This document shows positions 8,747 to 18,682 of a DNA stretch of 64,000 nucleotides, piece after piece. The notes below the pieces were generated by a model. That model saw only the letters and a program-made list of their open reading frames with translations, was not told the DNA's origin and searched no databases. How positions within the stretch are numbered: the first letter of the stretch is position 1; each line of letters opens with the position of its first letter. The translations under genes were made by a program, and so were the position numbers. Source of the stretch: Aphanomyces cochlioides (taxonomy: Eukaryota > Oomycota > Saprolegniomycetes > Saprolegniales > Verrucalvaceae); NCBI GenBank assembly GCA_019828595.1, contig JAHQRK010000003.1:3966799-4030798 (forward strand), given 5' to 3'.

Positions 8747-10620
8747 TAAATAATAATGACCGTCATTAATCACTCTTGAGTGAATAATATTGGTACTTGT
8801 GAGATTTGAACGCAGGCAGATTTACCTCTTGAAATTTGATTTTTGTTGTATCAGTTGATACAGGTAAAAGTTGGCATCTTGACACGTCGCATGTGCTGTC
8901 GATCGTGGTCTTCATGTCGTGTAACAACATGGATGGTCTTGGGTGATGTGGACATGGGACAGACTTGTCTTGTCTTCGACGTCAGATGGGTGCGGAGTAA
9001 TCTTGGACTGGCTTCAGAACGTCCACATGTTGTCTTTGACTAATCTTGTACGGGGCCATGGGCACCAGATGATGTGTGAACTAATCTTCCACTGGATTTT
9101 TCTTGTCGCAGCGTGACATCGTCGTTGATTGTTGGCTTGTCACCGTCGATTGTGCAGTCGTCATGGGTGCCTTGATGTCGCATGTTGTTGAGTCGACGAT
9201 CGTATCTTGGTCTTTGTATGGTCTTGGTTGAGAAGTTTCACTGGATTTTTTCTTGTCGGACTTGAAAATTTTGAGTGGCTGAGAACTTCCTTGGGGATTT
9301 GAAGTTTGGTTTGGAGTCATTTTTCGATTTCCTCGCTGCCGTGATGCTGTCCCTCTGTTGTCGTGCCGTGGCTGCCGTTGTTGTCCGTGTCTGCTGTGGC
9401 CTTGCTGTGGCTGTGCTGTCTTCGTTGCCGCTTGCTGTGTCGTGTCTGCGTGCTGTGCTGTGTCTGCGTCCTGCTGCGTTTGTCGTCGTTCCCGCTGCGA
9501 GCTGTCGCCATTGTCGCTGTGGTGCCGTGATGCTTCTGTCGTTGCTGCTGCTGCTGTGTTGTCGTGCCCTTGCCGCTGCTTTGTCGTCGTGCCGCTGCCG
9601 GATGTTGCCGCGATTGTTGTCCGTGGGTGCGAAACGCGTTGGGTGCGCTGCGACACGCGTTGGTTGAAGAAGGCGACTGGCTCAAGGAAGGCGTTCAAGC
9701 AAGGCGTTCAAGACCCAAGAGCGGCTGGAGCGAAACGCGAGGAGTCAAATCTCCGTTCCTTCGATGGTGTCGGGACGCGGGGCCTCACAAGTCTTTCGAC
9801 TCGCGTTTTGATTCGGCTTGCTCTTGGTGAAGACGGCGTCCAAGGCGTTCAAGGAAGAAAGCGCGAAGACTTTGACAGCCTTTGCTTGTTGAGACGGACC
9901 GTTCCGCGAAGGTGCATTGTTGGCTGACCCCCTTCATGCACTGACGCGGGGCGAAGGACCTGGTCAGTCCGTGTCCGTGGATATGAGTCGAGTGCTTTGG
10001 GTTTTGTCTCTTGGTTGTCCCTTTTGTGGCACTTGTGCCTTTGATGTGGCCTTTGGCCTTTCGATCTGGGTGTCCCTTTTCCTGATTTCCTAAACTCCTT
10101 TGATGGAGCCCCCGGGGGTAGCGTCCAAGTGAAGACTTCTTCGAAAAAGGCGGTTGGGCTCTTGTTGCTTTGATGACTTGTTTGCGTAGGTTGGCGAGCG
10201 ATCGAGTGATTTTTTTTTGCGTTGCGTTTGTTGGCCATGGCGGCGAATTTTGGCGTTGCGTTTGTTGGCACTGTTGGCGTTGAAGAAAAGCGTGAAGAAA
10301 CGTGGAAGTCAGCCCACGAGCGCAGCTACGGGCGGTTTTTTGCTTGACTTTGCCGCCGTTGGCACTTGGATTTCGCGAAGGTCGCTTGAAATCTCCAAGT
10401 CGCCGCAAAAAAGCTCGCTGATTTTATGCGAAGCGCTGCCCAAAACTTTAATTCCGTAATTCACACTTGAATTGCCGATGTTTCTTGTTTTTTGTAGTTG
10501 ACTTTCAAACTTGGCCGCATTTGACTTCAAAATTTGGAGTCACTTTCAAGTAAGTTGTCAAAAAGTCATACATGTTTCTAACTTGTCTTGTAGATGACTT
10601 GTCCAGGACAGTACTCAACA
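8747..10620 (-). other. Long 3' region of LINE A, low complexity, no convincing ORF
   Basis: About 1.9 kb follows the ORF2 stop. It contains degenerate TGY-rich sequence (about 9330-9620) and small internal repeats such as GGCGTTCAAG near 9690 and 9840, and GGCGTTGCGTTTGTTGG near 10220-10270. Two sense-strand open frames of about 205 aa (9081-9698, Gln/Thr/Arg-rich; 9785-10408, Lys/Arg-rich) are present. They look like by-products of skewed composition, but a basic ORF3 cannot be excluded. Other lineages here have 3' UTRs of only 80-160 bp. Confidence 0.55.
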
Positions 10621-13600
10621 TCAAGTCAACTTGAAGATGGCTGGATGTTTGTCCAAGAATCTCCGGTACGAACTGCGTTGGCTCAGCAAACCAAGAGTCG
10701 CCATGGTTTGTTGAGAGGTTGCTGGGTCTTGATTCATTCGAAGCCATCGGCGAACATTGGACGCCCAAAATGTCAAGGCAACATCGTTCAACCCAGGCAA
10801 GTAAGGTGGCTTGGTTGTATCAAATTTAACTTTGTTGCGATGTGTCCATAGGAGATGAAGAATGCTGCAAACCAGCATAAACCAAAGACGATGGAGAACG
10901 TTTCGATATCGTTGCCACCGCTGAGCGACTTGGAAGGCATCGATGTTGGTAATCCAGTCCCAGGTAAAGCGAACGCCAAATATACTCCATGCCTCACGAT
11001 GCTGTAGCCACACACGACAAGTAACTGGGCAGTCCAAGAACAAGTGCTGGCGGGTTTCACGCGCAAAGCAGTTGGGATAACCACATCGGAGTGCACTCGG
11101 GTCAGTGGCCTCTTTGTACTTGAACTTATCACCCACTGGGATCATATCGTAGAGAATTCTTGTCCAAAGGTCTGCTTGGACCGGCGTCACAAGACTTGAA
11201 AAGGGCTTTACGAAGGTTGAAAGGTAATTGGCGACTTTGGTATGATTCTCACGTGTGTTGGAACGCAAGGGATGAGGTCGCGTCAACATGGGAGCGTGAA
11301 AACTCACTCGCTTGATTACTTTGGTTGTCCATGAGTTGAATGGTACGTCGGTGTCTCCTTGTCGACCTGAAATCACCATTTGAGGCGTAAGGTCGTTATC
11401 AACCGGTGCGTCGAGCTGCTTGTTGGCCTGAGTCCAAACATTCGTTGCAATTAGTGTCACCAACTTGTAGAAGTATCTGAAGGACGTCGGCACGGGTAAT
11501 TCCTCGACAAAATGGTCCAAATGATCCTCCATTGACTCGCGAAACTCTTCGTAGGTTGGCCACGTTCTTGCTGGCGTCAAGAAGTCTTCCAAGCAATGTA
11601 CGCCCCTCCAAGCAAGGTGTCTGTACCAGTCGCGATGGTTTCGAAGCGTGACTGCAAGCGATGACATCCCATCTCGACCCGGGACTTGGAAAAGCGGGTG
11701 CGACGACAGCCACAATGGCATTTGCGTCATCTGATTCAACGTAGGTTCATGTGGCGTCTTGTTTGTGAGCGGAATTTGACTCCAATGCTTCCAAATATCA
11801 TTCCAAAGAGGTGAGATCAAGTCCCGCTGCACAAGCTTATTGTTTGCGCTAGGATTGTACAGCATGAAGTCCCAAGTTGTTGCCCGCGAGTATGGGTACA
11901 TACAGCGCTTCAATCGATCTGCTGGTAAGAGTGCCCACAATTCAGGATTGTCCTGATTGGTTTGGACTAGAAGTTGAAGACGTGTGATGCGTTGCTTTCG
12001 AATCACCGAAGCGATATGCGGCACTTTGAAGCCTGTCTTTGAGTCATGAAGCAAGCCACTTGGGGCCAAGGCCAGATACTTGTCTTGGGCATGTGTGCGC
12101 CGACTCAAGACAAACTTGTTCACCATCGACTGCCATTTTTGCACGGTATGGTTTGGAATTGGAAGAACCATGGTGTAATGCCAAAGTTGTGATAGGATCA
12201 TTGTGCTCACAAGCAATCGTCTGCCTTTGAGGGTTCTTGCTCGACACGCCCACGTGGTAAATGACTTGTAGAACTTGTCGGTGATGGCATTGATTTGAAG
12301 CATAGGGTCCAACTTGTGTCCCAACTCGATCCCAAGGTACTTGATTGGCCTTCCACTTGGTACCATGGTCAATCTTGGGTGTTCAAAAACTGATTGAGTA
12401 TTGTCTAGGGTCAAGACCTTGCTTTTGTTGCGATTGAGCTTGGCGCCGGAATGCCGACAGAATTCATCGACGAGCTCCAGTTGCGCTTCCAAGTCTCCAA
12501 CCGAGCTTGAGATGAGCGTGGTATCGTCCGCGAAGAGAAGAACCGATGCGATCCCCGAGTCCGAGAAAGCGTAGCCGTATTCGGGGTGGTTGCGAAGCAT
12601 TTGAGCGAGTGGTTCGATCGTCAATACAAAGAGCATCGACGACAATGGATCGCCTTGCTTGACACCTCGAGACGGGTAGAATGGATCGGTAAGTCTGCCA
12701 TTGATGTTCAAGCTGACTTGGGTTTGGTTGTAGAGTAACTTAACCCAGTCAATGAACTGATCTCCGACATTGAACTTCTTGAGAACGGCAAACATGAATT
12801 CATGATTCACACGATCATAGGCCTTTTCAAAGTCCAAGAACATTGCATAGGCTTCTTGGTTGAAGGTCGTGCAGTGGTGTTGAAGATCTTGAAGGAAGAT
12901 AACATGGTCATGGATGCGTCTGCCCTTGACAAAGCCATTTTGCCCAGGTTGAATGATCGCTGGTAGGACTTGAGACATTCTGTACGCTAAAGCGCGTGAT
13001 AGGACTTTGACTTCGACCGGAATCAAGGCTATGGGTCTGTAGTTCGCAGGGTTGCGGCGGTCACCACCTTTGAACAGCAATGATATCGCCGACCATCTCT
13101 GCGATTCTAACATGATGCCTTGCTGGAGCTGATGATTGAAGACTATCGACAAAATTTCGCCAAACAAGGTAGGATGCAATTGATAGAATCCAGCTGAGAA
13201 CCCGTCAATTCCAGGCGACTTGTGAGGATTCATCGTCTTGATGGATTGCGCCAGTTCTTCAGTCGTTAATGGGGCGTCCAACATGTCCGAGTCGTCTTGG
13301 GGTAGGTGTCTTTCGAGCACAGTTAAGAATTGGTCTTTGGCATGTTGACTTGTAGGTTGAAAGTCGCCTTCGCTCATCACTGCAGACCAATGACGAGTGA
13401 ATGCAGCGTGGATTTCTTCGGGTATGGCAGTGACATTCCCATGTTCATCATAACAATCAACGATAGGAATGGAGAACTGCCTTGCCCGGGGTTTTCGAAA
13501 GAAGTGACTTGTCGGAGCTTCATTTTTGGTTGCGTGGAAGTCGAAACTCAAGTCTGCTTGGTGTTGTTTCAAGTCTCGCGTCTTCGTCTCATACTGTGCC

Positions 13601-14750
13601 TTTGCAGTATTGAGAGCTGCTTCGGTGAGTCGTCCTCGATGATGCTTTAACTGAGCTTGTAACCATAGGATTTTTGCTTCCTGGAGTGCATTCCTTTGAC
13701 TTGTGATTATCCGAGCATGGTACTTTTGAAGAAAGCGCTTGGTGCGGCGTTGCCATTGCGTCCACAAGACTCCTGGGCGGTCCGAAACTTTCAAGCGCTC
13801 GAGGAGGTCTCTTGCCTCAGACACGATTGCTTCTCGGACTTCTTGGATCGTCAGAAGTTCTTTTGGCAGCTTCCAATAGCTTTTAACCCGCGTTGTTTGC
13901 ACCGGTTGGAGCTCCACTTTATGCCACATGTGATCCGTGTTTGCTGTAGGTTCAAAGTATTCGCCAGTGGAATACATTCGGCACAAGGCGGAGTTCAGGA
14001 AGATGTAATCAAGACGATTGAGCCGCTTGGGTGAAGAGTAAACACACTTTGTAGGGTTGAAAGATCTCCAAGCGTCAACGACATCAAGCTCTTGAAGCCA
14101 AGCGAAGCAAGACTGCCTGTTGACTTGGTGGTTCGAGTTGGTGGAGCCTCTGGAATCCAATGTTCGATCCATTGGAAGGTTGAAGTCTCCCATGACGACG
14201 TGTTTGGATCCCATGGGAAAGTTTCGTGGCAAAGCCTCGAAGAAAGCGTCGCGCTCGCTGTCGACAACAGGTGCGTAAACATTGTGGTAGTAGATGGGGT
14301 CTTCTCCCCACATTGAACTGACAACCATGTAGCGATCTTCGACGTCGTATTGGCGTTCGTGTTGAAGTGAGTCGAAGCCAGGAATCGTATGATGGAAGAC
14401 CATGGCGACGCCACCGGATCTGTATTGCTCAAGTTCTTCTCCATGCAGCCGATGGTCGTTGGCAGCGATAAAGTAGTTCTTGTGGCCAAGCGCATGATCA
14501 AGGTGAAACTTGAACGTGGAGAACATCTTCTCACTGGCAAATTTTGTTTCTTGTAGGGCAATAATCTCGTGCCTTGAGATCATCGAGTTGACGAGTTGGT
14601 TTCCGTTGTCTCTCGCCAGTCCGTTGATGTTGGCGGTGACGATAGACAAGTTGGTAAGTTTTGAGTTGGGAAACGTGGCTGATGGATGTTGTAGAGGGGG
14701 TTGATGGTTGGGATGTGTTGCGGTTGCTTGGACTGAGGCCGCGGAGACCT
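10621..14750 (-). CDS. LINE A ORF2: APE endonuclease / reverse transcriptase (about 1,342+ aa)
   Basis: This enzyme nicks the target and copies the LINE RNA from the nicked end. The APE domain (about residues 1-230 from the TTG at 14649) shows TANINGLARD, ALQETKF, YMVVSSMWGEDPIYYHNVYAPV, VMGDFNLPMDR, RLDYIFLN and NTDHMWH. RT (about 440-760) shows KSPGIDGF, GGDRRNPANYRPIALI, GFVKGRRIHDH, LDFEKAYDRV, GVKQGDPLSS and FADDTT near residue 706. A Cys/His knuckle (CGYPNC...HLFLDC) lies near 1190. There is no in-frame ATG at the expected start. The frame is open back to the ORF1 stop, with residues conserved with LINE B, and is +1 to ORF1, so initiation is unusual. No internal stop is seen. Confidence 0.92.
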
Positions 14751-17284
14751 TAGTACAACAAGTTGTTCCTGCGCTGCAGGCGGGTATTGTCGTTGCCGAC
14801 GAACGCTGTTAACGAGTTGTCTGTAGGCTGGTAGGCATCGATACTGAGTTGCCAGATCCGCGACGACATCTCCGACTTGCAGACGCGATTGAGCTCTTCA
14901 GCGAAGTATTGCCCAAACGGCGACTTGAGCAAGGCCCACAACGTATTGGGAGCCAACATGCGGCCATGCTTTGTTGGCAGCCATGCTACCGGTTGGCGTG
15001 TGAGGTATAAAATCCACTCGTCGTTTCTGAATACTAATGGCGCTTGAACAGCGAGCCACAATTCGAACGCGGCGAGTGCATCTTCCACTTGTTCCGTTGA
15101 GAAGGCAGGGTGTTTTGGCGCAGCTTCGAAGAACTCTCCGACGCTCGATATTGCTTCGAGTCTGGTCCACTTGGGGTGTTCTTGGAAGGCAAATTTGAAG
15201 CCATTGGTGAACGAATCAACCACTGGTAGCTGTGTCGCCGACATCCATCGTTGCCAAGCGTGCATACGGACGACCTTGAGGTAATCACTGTACGCATGCG
15301 TGGCTAACTTGGTCAGGACTACGTTCATGTTTTGGGTGTGTGAGTGCACCACCTTCCAGAGGCCGTCGACGTTGCATCGACGGATGTAGTCGACCACATC
15401 GAGCTCCGTCCCGGAGATATCGGCTGTGTTGACTTGGTTGTGGTGTTGAAAAGCGGCCCCTTCCTCGACACTGGTACGGAGCACCTGGACTAGCTCGTCC
15501 ATTGTGAGGTTGTCAGGATGCCATCGAAGCTTGTTTTCGACAACTTGTTGTTTCTTGACGAAGGCGTCGCGAGTGGTGACTACACCTTCGGGGATCTTCG
15601 TGATCGTGGGTAAGTACACTCGAGTTGGAGTTTCATGCTGAGAGTCCACTGGCATAGTGGTAATCTCAATCGTTGCGAGGACATCAAAGAAGTTGTCGGA
15701 GGCCCACAAGACTGCCGATGACGACGCTTGCTCAGCGACAACTCTCTTCTTTGAGCGCGGTACAACAAATCCGTCTTCATCAGTTGACTGAATCGTGGCA
15801 CGTTTAGCTGATTTTGGATCAACCTCCATGTCACCACTCAACGGCGGAGCATCAACCGGGGCAATTGTTTCGGGTTCGGGAGGTGTTATTTCCATATCTT
15901 TTGACTCTTCAATTTCACGTTGGGTTGTAGGTTCGTCGGGCTTTTGTTCTTGGTCCGTTTTTGCTCGTTTGGCTTGTTGGGCTCCTTGGTCTTCGTCATT
16001 TTGTTCTTGTTGTGGTTCGGGCGCTTGCTTCCCTTGGCTTTGCATCACCGCAGCAGCGTGATCCAATTCCAAGCAATGAGGCGAAACGCCAGTGGTGCGA
16101 GCAGCGGAGCGTTCAAAGTTCTTGACGAACACGTTGTAGGCCACGCCGTCAAGTTTCAGCTGATCGGCGGGGTGTCCATTGACTACAAGTTGTTTGGGGA
16201 CTTCTGCTTCCAAGAAGTAGACGCGCCACACATTGGATTGACAGGAGACATTGGGTATGTATTGTCGATATGCTTGAAAGATCGGCTTCATCTTCAGACG
16301 ACGTAGCAAACGAAAGAGCTTCCCCGAGTCGAAGTTGAAGCGGATGCCAACAATGTCCATGAAGAAGAACTTGTCCATGGGGTCGGTCGAGTCTTTCGTT
16401 GATCCACTGATTTTGGCAGTAGGCGCTGGAATGGTAAAAGTCTTACCAAAGATCGAGATGGGTTTGCCAACGAGCTGGTCCTTCACGACTTTCGAGGTAA
16501 TGGACACAACGATGTCACCGGTGCGTGTTTTGTTGAGCTGAACGAAATCCAATAGGAGATCCGCCCAGTCGGCGTCTTGGTTCTCTTTGAAGAGCGCATC
16601 GATGATCTTCTCGTTGGAGTACTGCTTGTCTGCAAAGGCTCCACCAGTTTCGATCCACATCGTCGTGGTGGCCCTCTTGGTCTTGACCGGCGTTGCCTTG
16701 GAGATGGCTTCAAGCAAGTCTTCCTCGCTTGCGTCTTCTTGGCTTGCAAGTTCGATGAGCTTGTCGAGGTACTCGGTCTTGGGACGAGTGACAACTGTCT
16801 TGACTTTTTTTGGAGGTGTATTTCCTTGGCCGCTCTTGAGGAGATCGGCGTAGGACATTTTCTTGGGTTGTTGTTGCGGCGTTATCTCGCGTAGGGGAGT
16901 GTCAAGTGGGTCGGAGAGATCAATGAGAACTCGACGGGATGCGGGATCGCCGGCTTGGTCGGTTGGAGGGCTATCCTGGGGCTTGGTGGTATCTTCGACG
17001 CGCTCGTACAAACCATCTTGGCGATCGACGGAAACTTTCGAATTAGTCTTGCTTGACATATCTTCGTGTTCTTCGGGAGGAGAAGGATCGGCGGCATTCG
17101 CGGCGTCGGCGTCGACTGGGCCAAGTGCAACATCCTCATCCTCACCAGGATGGAGCGATTGCAACGGCGGGTCGACAGCGCTTTCGAAACTTTCCTTGGG
17201 AGAGAGGTTCTCAGCAGGAGGCAGGACAACTTGCTTGGCGGATTCGAGATCGGTGGCGGGAACGGAAGCGGCGGCGGACGACAT
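14750..17284 (-). CDS. LINE A ORF1 protein (844 aa)
   Basis: The ATG is at 17284, after a 63 bp 5' UTR. The layout matches LINE B ORF1. There is a disordered acidic N-terminus, and a central segment with MDIVGIRFNFD, SNVWRVYFLEA and YNVFVKNFERS (possible RRM-like strands). A Gln/Glu-rich linker has basic clusters (QAKRAKTD, RSKKRVV), and the C-terminal helical domain shows VDYIRRCNVDGLWKVV, MHAWQRWMSATQLP and EDALAAFELWLAVQAP. The C-terminal pattern is recognisably shared with ORF1 of lineages D and E despite low identity. It is the probable RNA-binding/chaperone partner of ORF2. The stop falls at the ORF2 frame with the +1 overlap. Confidence 0.85.
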   Translation of the reverse strand: MSSAAASVPATDLESAKQVVLPPAENLSPKESFESAVDPPLQSLHPGEDEDVALGPVDADAANAADPSPPEEHEDMSSKTNSKVSVDRQDGLYERVEDTTKPQDSPPTDQAGDPASRRVLIDLSDPLDTPLREITPQQQPKKMSYADLLKSGQGNTPPKKVKTVVTRPKTEYLDKLIELASQEDASEEDLLEAISKATPVKTKRATTTMWIETGGAFADKQYSNEKIIDALFKENQDADWADLLLDFVQLNKTRTGDIVVSITSKVVKDQLVGKPISIFGKTFTIPAPTAKISGSTKDSTDPMDKFFFMDIVGIRFNFDSGKLFRLLRRLKMKPIFQAYRQYIPNVSCQSNVWRVYFLEAEVPKQLVVNGHPADQLKLDGVAYNVFVKNFERSAARTTGVSPHCLELDHAAAVMQSQGKQAPEPQQEQNDEDQGAQQAKRAKTDQEQKPDEPTTQREIEESKDMEITPPEPETIAPVDAPPLSGDMEVDPKSAKRATIQSTDEDGFVVPRSKKRVVAEQASSSAVLWASDNFFDVLATIEITTMPVDSQHETPTRVYLPTITKIPEGVVTTRDAFVKKQQVVENKLRWHPDNLTMDELVQVLRTSVEEGAAFQHHNQVNTADISGTELDVVDYIRRCNVDGLWKVVHSHTQNMNVVLTKLATHAYSDYLKVVRMHAWQRWMSATQLPVVDSFTNGFKFAFQEHPKWTRLEAISSVGEFFEAAPKHPAFSTEQVEDALAAFELWLAVQAPLVFRNDEWILYLTRQPVAWLPTKHGRMLAPNTLWALLKSPFGQYFAEELNRVCKSEMSSRIWQLSIDAYQPTDNSLTAFVGNDNTRLQRRNNLLY

Positions 17285-17314
17285 GGTGCGCGGGGTACCT
17301 TACTTTGGCAGTTG

Positions 17315-17347
17315 ACTTGAGTGGTTGACGGCAAAAGTAAAAGTTCC
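17315..17347 (-). promoter_or_regulatory. Conserved 5' end of LINE A, abutting the tRNA-Asn 5' end
   Basis: It is identical to the 5' end of LINE B. Position 17347 touches nucleotide 1 of the tRNA-Asn at 17348, so the LINE start and the tRNA start are back to back and divergent. Confidence 0.4.
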
Positions 17348-17420
17348 TCCTCTATAGCTCAGTTGGTAGAGCGTACGGCTGTTAACCGTAAGGTCGCAGG
17401 TTCGAACCCTGCTGGAGGAG
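17348..17420 (+). tRNA. tRNA-Asn(GUU), left gene of unit U1
   Basis: This 73-nt cloverleaf has acceptor TCCTCTA/TGGAGGA, box A TAGCTCAGTTGG, anticodon loop CTGTTAA, box B GGTTCGAACCC and discriminator G. No CCA is encoded and there is no intron. A Pol III T-run lies 3 nt downstream (17424-17427). The 5' leader has been replaced by LINE A. Confidence 0.97.
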
Positions 17421-18279
17421 TTCTTTTCTCTCTTTTGCATATCCCTTCCAACTTATCGACGTGATCGCAACAAACACATCCAACTCGCAATAGCTTTCAC
17501 ATCAAGTCTATAGAATGAGTAGCTTCTGACATCTTTGATTAAGACGCGAGGAAAGAATGGACACGTTTTATTCTGCTGTGCACCTTTTAATGATATCATT
17601 TGTCGTGTTTGTAAATATCTCAATACTGTAATTGAGACTATCTTCACAACTATTTCAAGTCTGTGTCATTTCTGCTTTGTTGGCGCTGTCAGTCGACAAG
17701 CCAAGAAACGATTCACACAGATGCATAACAGCAATATCACACACATATGCGACAGAACTTTCTCCAGAATATGTTTGGCAGCAAGCTGCATAAAAAGGTA
17801 GGAATGTTACGATTGTGGTCTTGAGATGCGGTATATGGATTGATTTCGATCGATGTTAACGTCGTGAAAATATGTCCATGTATACCACCGAAATTTGACA
17901 CAGCCCACATTGGAGACGATCACATTCTATGCAAAGAACAAGGTAATGGAGTGAGTACATCCATGTGCTATGATATTTCAAACCAAGTCAATGGAATACA
18001 GGGAACGACGCTGAATAGTGGACAATTCTTTTGGATTGATTGGCCATTCCATACCTCCGGTTTGTCCAATTGAAACATGTGCCGCTGATTGTTGAAAAAT
18101 AATGCATTAGGGTGATATTGGGTAAAATATGATTTCCTACAGGTTATTTGTTTGAACAGTATTTTTTCTTCTTTGACATCATGGATTAAGAAACAAATTT
18201 AACAGGGTATTGCATTTGAAAGAATAGATGGAAGCATATTTAAATACGACCTGAGGTGGTAATGATCGTTACCATACAG

Positions 18280-18380
18280 TTGTATATAAATAAAATTTTA
18301 TGTATTTAATATTACATTTCCATTGAAATGTTGTATAAAAATAAAATTATATGTATTTAATATTACATTTCCATTGAAAT
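18280..18380. repeat. 51-bp tandem duplication inside the pogo-like element
   Basis: Two adjacent copies of an AT-rich ~51 bp sequence (TTGTATA...CATTTCCATTGAAAT) lie at 18280-18329 and 18331-18380, differing at a few positions. The same pair is at 23340-23440 in copy 2. Confidence 0.85.
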
Positions 18381-18682
18381 TAAAAAAGTTACGGTTGGAA
18401 TATGGTGCGGCTGAAGTGTGAGCGCGCGCACCATAGGCTCTCCTACTGGACCCCCCCCCCAATCCTAAGAACATATGGCCCGGGGCCGCACGAATGCTCA
18501 CCCTACTACTAGGGGTTGCCCCCTGACGGTATTCCGACTGCCCGTAGATCAAATTCAAGTGCCAAAATAGCCTACCAGTCATTTTCAACAGGTCACCACT
18601 TCAAGTCCATGAATGCGCAAAATTTACATACAAATTTCAAGTATAAATGTATTGAAAGAATTATGAAAAATGAATATCAAAA

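Larger units (their letters stand above)
8712..17347 (-). mobile_element. LINE copy A, full length (8.6 kb)
   Basis: This is a complete non-LTR retrotransposon with a 63 bp 5' UTR, ORF1, ORF2 and an unusually long ~1.9 kb 3' region. It is flanked by the direct repeat TCCTCTATAGCTCA: a scar on the left and the start of an intact tRNA-Asn on the right. It is antisense to the tRNA. The APE and RT motifs place it with L1/Tx1-type APE elements, a group known to include several RNA-gene-targeting members. Both ORFs are open, so it may be active. Confidence 0.92.

Noticed and set aside
9275..9667. Plus-strand Cys/Val/Leu-rich 130-189 aa frames at 9.3-9.9 kb
   Set aside because: Antisense to low-complexity Gln/Thr/Arg frames in a TGY-rich tract; composition by-products.
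10500..17340. Apparent excess of CAAGT/ACTTG pentamers in LINE A
   Set aside because: Striking by eye, but not counted against expectation. It could follow from codon preference, so it is not claimed.
17535..17801. 88 aa and 77 aa open frames in the U spacers
   Set aside because: Short, without a domain. The second is cut by the pogo-like insertion site and changes its end between filled and empty units. No support for coding.
18400..18530. GC-rich patch with a C10-11 run inside the pogo-like element as a nested insertion
   Set aside because: Composition differs from its surroundings, but no flanking duplication or terminal repeat was found, and both copies share it.
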